From positions 137,027,035-137,091,034 of the forward strand of contig NC_062222.1 of assembly GCF_902686445.1 (NCBI RefSeq): 64,000 nt of DNA, given 5' to 3'. The position numbers and the translations under genes were made by a program. The notes beneath the pieces were generated by a model. The model was given only the letters and a program-made list of their open reading frames with translations. It did no database searches and was not told the DNA's origin. The stretch is from Sciurus carolinensis. Lineage: Eukaryota; Chordata; Mammalia; Rodentia; Sciuridae. Positions 37,601 to 48,790 of the stretch are shown piece after piece (position 1 is the first letter of the stretch; the number at the start of each line of letters is the position of its first letter).

Positions 37601-39006
37601 GAAGAGGTCACTGGGCTCAGGTAGGCAGCTCACCTGGAGCACTGAGCTCCGAGGTCACCGTGAGCTGAGGGCCTGGTGTGATCTGTGTCGGGGCGGCAGA
37701 GGTTAGAGCCACATGGGGACAGGGTCAGGCCTCTGCCAGCTGTGACAGCAGCAGACAGGGGTGAAGGAGGGGACTGGACCAATTGGCATTTAGGAAACAG
37801 GGCCCTGGCTGCAGCATGGGAACCGGGGAGAAGCGGAGGCCATGGTTCTGATGAGAGAGGGCAGAGGCCCCGCGGGAGGGACCCCAGCGGAGACACGGCA
37901 GGGGTGCTGGGCCTGGGTTCAGGGGACTGGGATGGGGTGGGGGGCTGTCGAGGAGTGGCAGATTTTGTTCGGGGCACCTGGACAGGGCTGACTTTCGGGC
38001 GTCTGGTGCCATTGGAGTTCCACTTTGGGTGCAGGGTCAGTGACCTCCCCACGTCTGACGGGCGTCTTAGAGCTTGAGTAGAAGTGGGGCAGGGGTGCCT
38101 GTCACCGATGTGGACTGAGCTGCCTGCACCCAGCAGCCGCCCAGCCCTGGGTGCTGGTGCAGAGCCCCCAAACCCAGAGGCTGGGGTGCCGCCACCAGGG
38201 CAGCACGGACGATGACCCCTCCACCACCCCACTCAGGATCCAGGAGAGAAGACGGTCGCCTTCCTGGTGAAGTGCCAGGTAAATCACAGCCACCCCTTCC
38301 ACCTCAGTGGGATGCCAAGGCCAGGGCTGGACTGCCCCTGCCCCTGTCGTGGGCACAAGACAGCCAGCAAGACACGCTGGCCCTTCCAGGCAGACTGGGG
38401 CCCTGTCCCTGTTTTGTCTGTGACAGGGACATCTGCCAGCACAGGCGCCCGGCTCTGTGGACAGGGCCCCTCCGAGCACCCTGCCCCTCCTCCTCTGCCT
38501 CTCCTGTCCCCTGTGGGTGGGGAAGGGGACGTGGGACTCTCTCCTTGGCCCTCTTCCTCCCCTGTGCCTTCAGCCCCCACCTCAACCCCATCCCCCCAGC
38601 CGCCCCACCCTGCTGCTTGTCACGTGGCTCTGGGGTCAGACCCCCCTGCTTGGGGCCAGGGGCTTCACCCCCAGGCCTGGCTTGACCAGGGTGTCTGTCC
38701 CTGCCGCCATTGTCCCCGGCACACCGAGGCAGCCACAGGGTGCCGGCCCTCTCCTGCCTCTGCCGCCCGCACTGGGTTTGGTGCTCCACACCTTCTAGGC
38801 TGGAGCCCTGGAAGCACCTTGTGCCACGGTGACCCAGGTTCAAACCACTGCCATTTCTTCCCTGTACACCAGACACCCTCCTGAGGGGCCCCTCACACCG
38901 GTGCCAGGACATCCATCCTCGAGGCTGGGCAGCCGGCTCTGCTCCCCGTACCTCTCGGCTCAGCGTGAGGGGTTTCCTTCCACAGGGTGGCCAGGCCGGT
39001 CCACAG

Positions 39007-39745
39007 GTCCCTCCATCCCTCCTCTCCCCTGCCCTCCCTCCACCCCCTCCCTCCTTCCCTGCAGCCTCCCCTCCCCTCCCCCTCCAGCCTCCCTCCCCCT
39101 GCATCCCTCCCTCCCCCTCCAGCCTCCCTCCCCCTGCATTCCTCCCCTCCCCCTCCAGTCTCCCTCCCCCCCAGCCTCCCTCCCCCCTGCATCCCTCCCT
39201 TCCCCCTCCAGCCTCCCTCCCCCTGCATCCCTCCCCTCCAGCCTCCCTCCCCCTGCATCCCTCCCCCTCCAGCTTCCCTCCCCTTGCATCCCTCCCTTCC
39301 CCCCTCCAGCCTCTCTCCCCCCTACATCCCTCCCCTCCCCCTCCAGCCTCCCTCCCCCTGCATCCCTCCCCCCCAGCCTCCCTCCCCCCTCCATCCCTCC
39401 CTCCCCCCTCCAGCCTCCCTCCCCCTGCATCCCTCCCCTCCCCCTCCAGCCTCCCTCCCCCCTGCATCCCTCCCTCCCCCCTCCAGCCTCCCTCCCCCTG
39501 CATCCCTCCCTCCCCCCTCCAGCCTCCCTCCCCCTGCATCCCTCCCCTCCCCCTCCAGCCTCCCTCTCCCCTGCATCCCTCCCTCCCCCCTCCAGCCTCC
39601 CTCCCCCTGCATCCCTCCCCTCCCCCTCCAGCCTCCCTCCCCCTGCATCCCTCCCTCCCCCCTCCAGCCTCCCTCCCCCTGCATCCCTCCCTCCCCCCTC
39701 CAGCCTCCCTCCCCCCTGCATCCCTCCCCTCCCCCTCTCCTCCCT
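39007..39745. repeat. Pyrimidine-rich minisatellite, unit about 36 bp
   Basis: The unit is built of cccctccagcctccctcccc followed by ctgcatccct. Successive gcat landmarks are mostly 36 or 37 bases apart (for example 39464, 39500, 39536, 39573, 39609, 39645, 39681, 39718), with 30-53 base spacings in the older 5' part. About 18-19 units lie between 39066 and 39740. Long Pro/Ser/Leu-rich (plus) and Gly/Arg/Glu-rich (minus) open frames are artefacts. Confidence 0.95.
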
Positions 39746-39984
39746 TCTCCAGCCCATCTCCACACTGGCTGCCCCTCTGCCTGGAACACCCTTTCTCCTC
39801 ATGTACATGTGACTGCTCCAAGTCTCTGAATTGTCACCTCCTCTGGGAGGCTCCCTGGCCCCCTCACTCTGGTCCCAGGTGCTTCACCCGTGGCCTCAGT
39901 CCCCTTCCACAGATTTGTGCCCCGCCTGCCTAAGATGAGGGCGCGCAGGCGCCCCAGGAGCCGGCTGCCGGAGCAAGGCCTCCT

Positions 39985-40200
39985 TCCCTCCTTGCTCAAT
40001 CATTTATTCTTGCAGCATTGATTGAGCACCTACCCCAGAGGCCGTGGGGGATGGCCACCCGGCTGAGCACCCAGGTCCCCTTTTGTGGTTGAGACAACGT
40101 CAGGTGACCATTGAGAGATGAGGGGACCTTGCTGAGTCCACAGGCAGGTAAATGGCAGGGCCCGTCCTAGCTCATGGCGTGGACCTCAGTCAGAGAACCC
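39985..40200. mobile_element. L2/MIR-type ancient repeat fragment
   Basis: gctcaatcatttattcttgc and agcattgattgagcacctac open it. ttgagagatgaggggacctt and aggcaggtaaatggcagggc continue the typical order. Confidence 0.6.
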
Positions 40201-40554
40201 TCACGTGACACATGTCATTCAACAGTGCAGTGAGGTTCCCAAACCAGGACCCAGGAAAGGGGACAAGCGGCAGATGTTGGGTGGCCCATTCTCCTCGAGG
40301 ACCTGTTTCCCCTGGGGACCACATGACGATGCCCAGCTTGGCGTCCTCATCCGGGCTGCTTTAGGGGAAGCGGGTGGGGTGGGGGGTCAACAGCCGGGAG
40401 GGGTAGTCCTGCTGTCGTTTGCAGGGACGCTGCTGCGTTCTGAATGCTGTCCAGGGGAGGCCACATGGTAAAGGGTGGCAGTCATCCTAGGTGTGTCCGA
40501 GAACGGAGGACTAGGACGTTCACAGAGGGCAGGGGTGTGGGGGAGACCCTAGAC

Positions 40555-40690
40555 CCTAACGACTGGGGCTTGAGTTTCTGTGTGACTTTGGGCAAGTTAC
40601 TTAACCTCTCTAAGCCTCACGTTCCTCTTCTAGAAAATCTGACCTAGTCCGAGGGTTGTTGAAGGCCTTGCATGGGTAGTTACTGAGGTG
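40555..40690 (+). mobile_element. MIR SINE, sense
   Basis: gagtttctgtgtgactttgg, gcaagttacttaacctctct, aagcctcacgttcctcttct and gagggttgttgaaggcctt are well-kept MIR core and 3' sequence. Confidence 0.85.
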
Positions 40691-43600
40691 GCTCCCACAG
40701 TGGCAGTGGACAGTGCGTGGAAGAACAGGCAGCTGCCAGGCCTGTCCTCAGTGTCTGCCCACCACCCCTCTTGCTTCAGGGCTTGCTCTTGGGCCCAGTG
40801 TCCACAGGGGCGGTGTTGGCTCTGACTCCTGCTAGGAAATTGCTTATTATGGGCCATGAAAGCAAGTTCTGAATTCACGCAGCTTATGTTTAAATAAATT
40901 TGTGGGGATGGGAAAACAAGAAGAGAATTCAGAAAGAACGTCCCCAGGCACAAGGAAGATGTTGGCAGGGGCCCCAGACCTGACCCCAGGTCCCTGCGCA
41001 GGAGAGCAGTGACAGCCGCCTGCCCTCCCGTGCTCCCTCGCCAGCCTGTCAGGCTGAATTTTCAGCTTCCCTGAGCGTGAGCCTCCCAGGCCCTCAGTCC
41101 TCCGTCTGGGCTCAGGGAGGCCTAGTGAGGCTCAGGGAGGCTGGGGCTGCAGAGCTGCCCGCTACCACAGGATCTTTTCTACAAAGGGCCGTGGCTGTCA
41201 CTCCTCCCACCTGAACTCCGGGTCCCCTGTTCCCTCATGGGGTCGGGTGGTGCATGGGACCCTTTTCCAAAGCAGGGTGAGGCCACATGCAGCTGCCCTG
41301 GTCACCACCCGTGCAGGCCGAAGGGCTCCCTTGAGGACCAGCCCTGGGCCTCACCACCACGGCCTGGCCTCAGGAAGCAGCCTCTGAACCCAGACTGGCC
41401 GGGGGTTTGCAGACAGGGACCACCCAGGTGAGTGCCCGTCCCTCCCGGTCCTCCCAGCCGCCCCCTGTGCAGAGGGGAGACTGAGACGGAGAGGGCGCTG
41501 CTTGCTAAGCCACCCGGCGCTGCTCTGGGCCCCTCGGGCTGTCTGCCTCCCAGGTGGCCTGGACAGCTTCCAGGGAGAGCAGCTGTGGCTGGAGACGTGG
41601 ACTCTGAAACTGACCCTGCAGGTCTCCGGGGTGACTGGCCCTCTGCTTGCCCTGCAGTGTCCCCCATGGGCCGCTCACGCTGCTCATCGGCGGGCACTGT
41701 GTGGGGCCGCCCCTTCCCAGCCCCTCAGCTGCGTGGCGCGGCTACCCTGAGGCATTTGCACCTCTCCCTGAGGGACCCGGCACCAGCCCTCACTCCGTCC
41801 CTTCTGAAAGGCAGGGAAGGAGGAGCTCTGTGACACAGCAGGTTCACCCTCGTCTCTGAGCGCTGGTTCCTTTCAGCCAACCTGGGATTGTAGTAAGCCT
41901 CGCAGGGCCGGGGCAGTGGGGGCGAGCAGGGGTGACCCGGGCGAGCAGTGCCAGCCCTGCTGGGCGGTGGCACGCCTGCCTTGGCCCGCCCCACCAGCCG
42001 CCCTGGGCGCCCTGTCTGGGACCCCCGTTCAGACCGTTCCGCTCGGTCCCTGGGCTCCTCCTGGGGCAGGCTGTGCACAGAGAGGGCACGTGCCTTGCTG
42101 GGTTTCTGGCAGGGGCTCAGGCTCGGGGACCTGCCCCCCAAGCCCAGGTCCTGGCAACGCCATCAGCTGTGAAGTCCTCGGCTTTGACTGTGAGCCCGGT
42201 GAGGGCGGGGGCGCTGGCCCGAGCTGCCTGCTCTGAGCCTGCGGTGACTCTGCGTGGACAGCAGGGACAGGCTTCGCGTTCAGGGGATGGCAGGTCCACC
42301 GGGAGCCTCACCATTACCCCCTCGATAGGCAGCCATGCGCAGCTGAGACTGGAGTCAACTCCAGTGAGACTTCAGCGGGGTCCTGGTGGCTGAGCTGACT
42401 TTTTGATTGAAAAAAATGCTGTCGGACGGAGCTTTTCCAGAGAGATGTGAGTGGCCATCGTGACCCCGTGCTCCCTCCCTCTAGGGGGGCCCTTTCTGTG
42501 GGGGCACAAATGCTGGTTGGCACAGCAGGGTGGGGTCACGGTGAGCTCTGTGCTGCGGGCTGCTCCGTGCTGCCCCATGGCCAGCCACGTCCCTGTACCG
42601 GGTCCTGCGTCCTGGGTCTCTGGGTGGGTCAACCGCGTTCTCTGTGCCTGGTCCCCGCTGCTGGACACTGCCATTGTCTCCCTTTTGCTCTGATGGATCC
42701 CTCTGTGGCTTCCTCTGCTTTCCCTCTTCTGACCTGCTCTTCCTCGCTTGGCCCATGGCCAGCAGGCGCTCTACCTCGTCCCTCGTGTGTGTCCAGTTGG
42801 TGCTCGCCACGCCTGGAGGTGGTGTCCCTTTGGTCCCCCTGCTATGGAGGATGCTGCCTGCGTCAGAACCCACTGCACATCTGGGACGCCCAGGCCCTGT
42901 GGGGGCTGCCCGTGCCTGGCATGGGGGCATCCACTCACTCTTTGCGTCTGTCCCCCTGAGGACCCCACCACGCTTGCCTGGTTTCCACGGCGACTGCTCC
43001 TCAGAGGCATTGCACTCACGACTTCCCACTTAGGTCTTGCAGTCGCCTGTTCTCCTCCAAGGTCTTGGCGTCTTGGTGAGGCCGTGTTCTCTGATTATCT
43101 GATGAAGGGAAATCCCGGGGACAGCCACTGCACCGTGCGCAGACCGGCGGTCTGGGACCCCGAGGCACCGTGGGCTTGGAGCTGCAGGCTGGAGTTTCTG
43201 CAGATGGACCGGCTGCCGTGGAACGGCCAGTGCAGACTGGGGAGCCACGCTGAGCGTGGGTCCCGAGAGCTGAGCTGGGGGTCCACCGCCGAGAGCCCTG
43301 GTCCCCATCGGAGGTGGCTGTGCTGGACAGACCTCTGTGCCTCAGTATCCAGACCTGTGAGCTGGCAGTGGGGGCAGCTCCCGCCTCACCCTCGTGATGG
43401 CTGCACACGGGGCCACTGAGGCCAGCAGCCCCCAGGAGACTGAGCTGGCTCCAGCTGGAGGTTTGTGAGGGATGCCGGGTCCCGGGCAGTGGGCAGAGGG
43501 AAGGTGGCAGGAGGAGGCAGCGTGGGCAGCCCATGCAGAGGGTGAAGAGGAGGCAGCGGAGGGCGTGCTGGAAGTCCAGTCTACTGACCTGGGTGTGGAC

Positions 43601-43724
43601 ACCTGTCCCTGCAGGCCGGCTGCCACGGCTAGCTGCCCGTGGGCATCCCAGAGGGTACAGGATGTGCAGAGGATGAAGTGGATATGGTGTTTGTAAGTTG
43701 GGCATTTGTAAGTTGGCGATTGAA
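40691..43724. other. Intronic GC-rich sequence
   Basis: No confident repeats or genes. An AT-richer patch at 40845-40930 (tttaaataaatttgtgggga) is too short to judge. Confidence 0.45.
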
Positions 43725-44070
43725 TACAATTATTAGTTTTTTTAATGCCAGGTTTATTGAGGTCTAATTTGCATGTAGTAAAACTTATGGTTTTGTTTTT
43801 TTTTTTGGTACTGAGGATTGAACTCAGGGGCACCCGACCACCGAGCCACACCCCAGCCCTACATTGTATTTATTTAGAGACAGGGTCTCACTGAGCTGCT
43901 TAGCGCCTCACCATCGCTGAGGCTGGCTTTGGACTTGCGCTCCTCCTGCTTCCGCCTCCCCAGCCGCTGAGGTTACAGGTGTGCACCGCTGTGCTTGGCT
44001 TAAAATCTACCTTTTTAGGTATTGCTTGATGATCTTGAGAATGGGCACCGTCAGGGCACCTACTCCACAG
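43725..44070 (+). mobile_element. Old L1M-like fragment split by the SINE
   Basis: The left flank (ggtttattgaggtctaattt, then gtagtaaaactta) and the right flank (taaaatctacctttttaggt, then ttgatgatcttgagaa) together resemble a well-known old L1 3'-region sequence about T-rich priming and spacer text, interrupted by the SINE at 43791-44002. The similarity is from memory and the boundaries are approximate. Confidence 0.5.
43791..44002 (-). mobile_element. B1-dID composite SINE (sciurid type), antisense
   Basis: It begins with a poly-T tail (43791-43806), followed by the complement of an ID-type tRNA-like part (ggtactgaggattgaactc, ccgagccacaccccagcc). Then comes a short linker and the complement of a 7SL/B1-like part (gagacagggtctcactgag through gaggttacaggtgtgcac). 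This two-part layout is the B1-dID SINE of squirrels and relatives and is the main clue to the host group. It is inserted in an old L1M-like fragment. Confidence 0.9.
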
Positions 44071-44589
44071 GGAGGCGAGGCACACTTGTATCCCTCCAGG
44101 GGTCTCCGGTGACCTTCGTGGCCACGCCCCCAGCAGCGCCTGGCCACCCTGTGTCTGGCTTCTGCCTGACAGTGCTGCCTTTCCTGAACGTCACCTGCGT
44201 GGGCCACCTTCCCTGTCTGGCTCTGGTCACTCACCTCGTCCCTCGGCGTCCCCCACATCATGTGCCAGTCCCTCTGTGGTGCTGGGTCTCCCCTGCACAG
44301 GGCAGCACGGAGGTCCCTGCTCCAGTGGAAGGCGTCTGGTGGTCCTCGCCCGCCGTGCAGCACGGCCGCGGGTTCACGGGGGTCTTCTGTGCCTGTGCAC
44401 ACCCTCTCTCCTGGATGGCCCTGGCGGCGGGAGGGCTGAACAAGCACAGCTTTATAGGAATCTGCCCAACTGTTTCCAAGAGGCCGAGCCGCCTGCCTGC
44501 CCAGCACCCAGGGCTGCTGCACATCCCGTCGGTTCTTGACATGATGTCCCTAACCGTGAGCGTGCTGGTGAGTGGGCTCCCCTGAGGGA

Positions 44590-44740
44590 TGACGAGTCTG
44601 TAGCTAGTATCACCCATTTTCTTCTAGAAATTGAAGTTTCAGAGCTTACATGTGGGTCTAGGGTGCACTTTGAGTTGCTTTTGGTCCAGGGGGCGAGGTA
44701 AGGATGGAGATGGTCATTCTGCAAAGGGATGACCGCTTGG
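44590..44740 (-). mobile_element. Old L1 ORF2 fragment, antisense
   Basis: cccattttcttctagaaatt, gaagtttcagagcttacatg, tgggtctagggtgcactttg, agttgcttttggtccagggg and gcgaggtaaggatggag match an antisense ORF2 3' stretch, equivalent to 22620-22720 of the younger L1. Short, frame lost. Confidence 0.65.
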
Positions 44741-46154
44741 TGGAAGGTGGAGCACTGAGGCGATTCATTTCACAGGAGTAGAAGAGACCGGGGCACGTCC
44801 CTGGGGGAGGGTCTGCGTTGGCCCAGCAGGGCTTGTGCTGTGGAAACCATCTCACCCCTGGCAGGAGGAGGGCGGGGCCGACATGGCCAGCTTGTCCTTC
44901 CAGGTTGCTCCCATCCCAAGGGAAACTGGCTGGCACGTTGGCAGCCGCGGTGGCGGCCAGCCAGGGGCCTGCACATTGGCTTCTCAGATGAGTTGCCCTG
45001 ACCTGCTCACTCTCTGCCCTCCAACCACCATCTAGCCAGATCCACCTTGGTCCGTGCCAGGGCCTAGGCCTGCCCCTCCCCCTCTGGAGACCACAGTCAG
45101 GCCGGTGTCCTGGTGACCACCAAGAGCTGGCTGCTCGTCACCAAGCAGCCCCTTGTCTGTGGGGATGACTCAGAGGTGGCCTCAGAGTCTGTCACTCCCT
45201 CATGGGCTCAGGCCCCGCAATTTCACTGGGCTCTGCAGCTCTTCCTGCTCCTGGCCACGTCTCTGCCTGGATAGATAGCAGCCAGGCGGCACTTCCTGCA
45301 GGCGGCTGGAGCTGGTGCCCGGCCTGGTTGGTGGCTTGTGGGAGAGGAGCTCATCTTCATGGGGGACGTGCACTGGGTGGGTTTGCTACAGACGGTGTGC
45401 AGCTGTATCCTCAAAGGGAAGCGTCCGTCGACCCCATCCATCTCGGCTGCAGGCTCCTGACAGGGAGGGGCATGTGCAGGACAACGCTGGACTGTGAGTC
45501 TCCCTGTCGCACCCCATCCAGGTGGTCCCTGCGTCTGCCTGTCCCCCACCCCGTGACAGGAGCTCTCTACCTGACCGATGGGAAACTCGGCCCCAGGTGG
45601 AGTATCTTTGTCTTTAGCTGCTCACTTGGGTGAGTGTGGGATATAGAATCACTGGGTAAGGCGTCAGGCATTTGTATCAGCGTCTCGTCAGATGACGATA
45701 GGAATTTTCAGAAGCATCGAGGGCAGCTCTGGGCCTCTGTTTCAGGCATGAAGATTCCATTTTGCCTCCTGAGTTGGGCTGAGAGGTGGGGTGCCCACGC
45801 CTCGTGGCACTGAGGTGGGCTGGGACTGTCTGGGCTTATGAAGCCAGGGCTGGCCTGGCCAGGGCTGGCCAGTGAGAAGCCACTTCTCACAGGTGTCAGG
45901 GTCACATGAGCCACTGTGGTTCCCGGGAGGCCCCGAGTTCAGGCTGGCTGCCCGGAACCAGACTGGCCAGCCCTGTGGAGGTGGTAGTAGCAGCTGGAAG
46001 CCAAACGCAGACTTCCAAGCCGAGCTGCTGCACAGCCATCCACACAAAACCACGAGGGGCCGTGAGGGCCGCGGGCTGCTGGGGACCCTGTGCCTGCAGA
46101 GGAGTGGACTGGAGCAGTGGGCTGGCTTGCGTTGTGGCACGGGGCTTCTCTGTC

Positions 46155-46320
46155 CACCTCATTCAGTCACTTTCCCTGTCACCAGATGCTGAGTATCGGT
46201 GGTGAGTATCACCTCCCTGAGCATCAGCTATAACCGGGATCCTGATGCCTAATCTGAGGGTTGTCATGGAGATTGGACTATGTGATGCTCTTAGCTTAGA
46301 AAGTTCTAGGTCAGTGGGTG
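46155..46320 (+). mobile_element. MIR-like fragment, sense
   Basis: cattcagtcactttccctgt, ctaatctgagggttgtcatg, gagattggactatgtgatgc and agaaagttctaggtcag follow the MIR 3' half. Diverged. Confidence 0.45.
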
Positions 46321-46650
46321 TGATAGACACACATCAGCCCGGCGATGGTGGGAATAAATGCAAGATCTGGAAATAATTCTCGGCACACGGTAGGGGTGCA
46401 GCTGGGGATAGCCAATTGTATCTCCACATGGCTGCCCCAAGCATGACCAGTTTTTCCCAGAGTGTCCATGGGGAGCACACTGGACAGGGTGAGAAAGGGA
46501 CAAAGCCATTGGTCTGCACCCAAGGGACCAGCTCTGCCCAGGCACATGGTCTTCCAGTTGGTTTTCCGCACACATGCCTGTGTGTGTGTTTTTGTGACGA
46601 TGTGGGTTGACGTGTAGCTGTGCACGTGTACACTTGATAAACTTCGCCGA

Positions 46651-46890
46651 GCTGGGCGCAGTGGCGCATGCCTGTAATCCCAGCGGCTCGGGAGACTAAG
46701 GCAGGAGGACTGTGAATCCAAAGCCAGTCTCAGTAAAAGCAAGGCCCTACGCAACTTAGCAAGACCCTGTCTCAGAATAAAACATAAAACGGGCTGGGGA
46801 TGTTGCTCCATGGTTAAGTACCCCTGGGTTTAATCCGTGGTACCGAAAAAAAATCATCCCCAAAACCAGAAAATAAAACAACAAAAAACC
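46651..46890 (+). mobile_element. B1-dID composite SINE (sciurid type), sense
   Basis: The left part starts gctgggcgcagtggcgcatg and cctgtaatcccag, as in 7SL-derived SINEs, with a pol III A-box-like segment. The middle carries caagaccctgtctcag. The right part is ID-like (gggctggggatgttgctcc, then a B-box-like ggtttaatcc). An A-rich tail extends to about 46890. It is diverged but full length. It shares its structure with the antisense copy at 43791-44002. Confidence 0.92.
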
Positions 46891-47044
46891 TTTGCCCTTT
46901 GCCATGATATCACAGGCTGCTGTCCATCTCAGGGTCATGTTTGGGGTACAGCTGCCGTGGCCTGCTCTGCGCTGGGCTGGGTATGTTCTCTCGGGAGGGC
47001 ATGATTCGCACATGATACCACATGATTCGGCCATCCTGGGCCAC

Positions 47045-47750
47045 GCACGTCTTCTCAGATCGTTGCTTGTCTCTTTCTCTGCAATTTGTTGATTGACTTG
47101 AATGGTTTGGCGACAGTCTATGGAGCCACCTCCCAGTGGGGATTGCTTTTGGTTTCGTATTATAAATAAATAGTGCAGATGAGCCCAGAGATCCAGCTTT
47201 GAATGCTGACAAGCAGATGTGTCAGCCCAACCCCAGAGCTGGGATGTGACGTGGTGACAGCCAGACCTGCTGCCAGCGTTCTGATTCCGGGGAAGGGAGA
47301 ATGTCACAAAGCCACATGGCCCTGCCCAGCTGGGTCCCAGCAGACAATCATCACTCCAGCCTCCCATCTGAGAGCCAGGACCACGTCGTGGTGTGTTGAA
47401 ATAGTTCTGCAGATCTGCTCCATCATTAACTTTCAATCACCGTTAATTTCAGACAGGCCTTTTAATTCATGTTTTTTGTCTCTGTCAAGTTGATGGAGAG
47501 GACTCTGTTTTTAGCCCTGATGTGATGGTGGCGGGCACTCCTTCGCCGAGGATGGTAGCATACTCTCTGGCACAGCTGGTAATGAAACGCCAAGCTTTTG
47601 ATTTAGTTAAATCAGCTCAGGAAGTTTACAGGGGGGCTGGCTTGACAGATCTGTTTTATAACCAGTCGCTCCTTGGAAGGAGCCTTCTGGTTGGTATTCT
47701 TAAGGTTCAATTCAGCCACATGTTTGGGACCCAGCAGAATCGCTTCTGTC
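47045..47750. promoter_or_regulatory. Repeat-free island downstream of a SINE, candidate regulatory element
   Basis: Two AT-richer blocks (47045-47180 and 47400-47740) show tctgcaatttgttgattgac, cgtattataaataaatagtg, catcattaactttcaatcac, cgttaatttcagacaggcc and tttgatttagttaaatcagc. A MEIS/TGIF-type TGACAG is at 47643-47648. The part between them is GC-richer and less convincing. No repeat match beyond the SINE that ends at 46890. Confidence 0.4.
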
Positions 47751-48662
47751 CCGTCCCTCAGAGGAAGACGCACTGAGCATGCCCTGGGGACATCTTGTAA
47801 ATCAGGTTTCAGAAATGAAGATCTCATGCTGTGTGTCCAGAAACTTAACCTTCTGCCATTTCCTGCTCTCCAAGTCTTTGTTTTTACAAAGGAGGATATA
47901 TGTTTTCTTCTCTGCTTTTAACCTGAGCCATACCAGCATGGACTGCTTGGAGAAGCAGGCCTTGTTTGTCATTCTGGGTGGACTCACACCAAACACCCGG
48001 GGACACTGCTGGCTCTCCATGGCTGTGAGAAGGGAACCAATTTGGCTTCTGCCGAGCCTCCACGAGCCCATCTGCATCCACTGGGGACTGCTTCTCTCAG
48101 GCCGATGTTGCTTGCTGGAGGGCCACTCCAGCTCTTCAGTGCCCCTTCCTGGGTGCCTCCCCTCCCTGCTGCTGAGAACCCCTGGGCACCAGGCTGCATG
48201 GCACCCCATGGCCTCAGCGCTTGCTCTTCCACTTCCTGTGGCCGCCGGCCACCTCGTGCAGGAACACCGGCAGCTGAGACCTAACCCGGCTCTGTCCAGT
48301 CCAGCCCTGGGCCTGTTCCGCTGCTCTCAACTGGAGAAAGAGCACCTTCCCCTTGCTGCGCTGCCCACCGGGACACAGACTCGTGCTCAGCGTTTTTAAT
48401 CGACCTTGGCTGAGACAGGGTGCAGAAGAGAGCCTCTCGTCAGACTCCCCATAAATCCTCCGTGCCACCCTGTCTTTGCTTTGTCTGTGTGGTTTGCATG
48501 CCGATCATACACACTGAACACAGAACCATGTGGTCATGGTGAAATTCTGTGCGTCCCGGGTCCTGTGTGTGGGATGGGCCTGGGGACGCAGGGTCGAAGG
48601 GAGGCAGATCTGGACATGGGCCAACTCTCCCTGAGGACTTGCTCTCAAAAATGACGATTCCG

Positions 48663-48748
48663 GACTGGGGATGTGGCTAAGTGGTAGAGCCCTTGCCTGG
48701 CATGTGTGAGGCCCTGGATCCAATGCCCAGCACCACCAAAAAAAAAGA
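48663..48748 (+). mobile_element. Free-standing ID element (tRNA-derived SINE)
   Basis: The element reads gactggggatgtggctaagt, then ggtagagcccttgcctggca, a B-box-like ggatccaatgcccag, and ends caccacc with an A9 tail. This is the classic rodent ID SINE, related to BC1 and tRNA-Ala. It resembles a tRNA gene but is a retroposon: it lacks a cloverleaf 3' half and ends in poly-A. Confidence 0.92.
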
Positions 48749-48771
48749 TTCTTTCAGAAATTGCAGGCATG

Positions 48772-48790
48772 TTTGGTTTGGTTTGGTTTG
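48772..48790. repeat. (TTTGG)n short tandem repeat
   Basis: About four copies of a five-base TTTGG unit lie shortly downstream of the ID element. Confidence 0.8.

Noticed and set aside
38304..39821. 505-codon minus-strand open frame rich in Gly, Arg and Glu
   Set aside because: It runs over the 36-bp minisatellite; the repeated residues are the translation of the repeat, and its ends show no family resemblance.
48663..48748. tRNA gene
   Set aside because: It has A- and B-box-like text but ends in a poly-A tail and lacks a proper cloverleaf; it is an ID retroposon.
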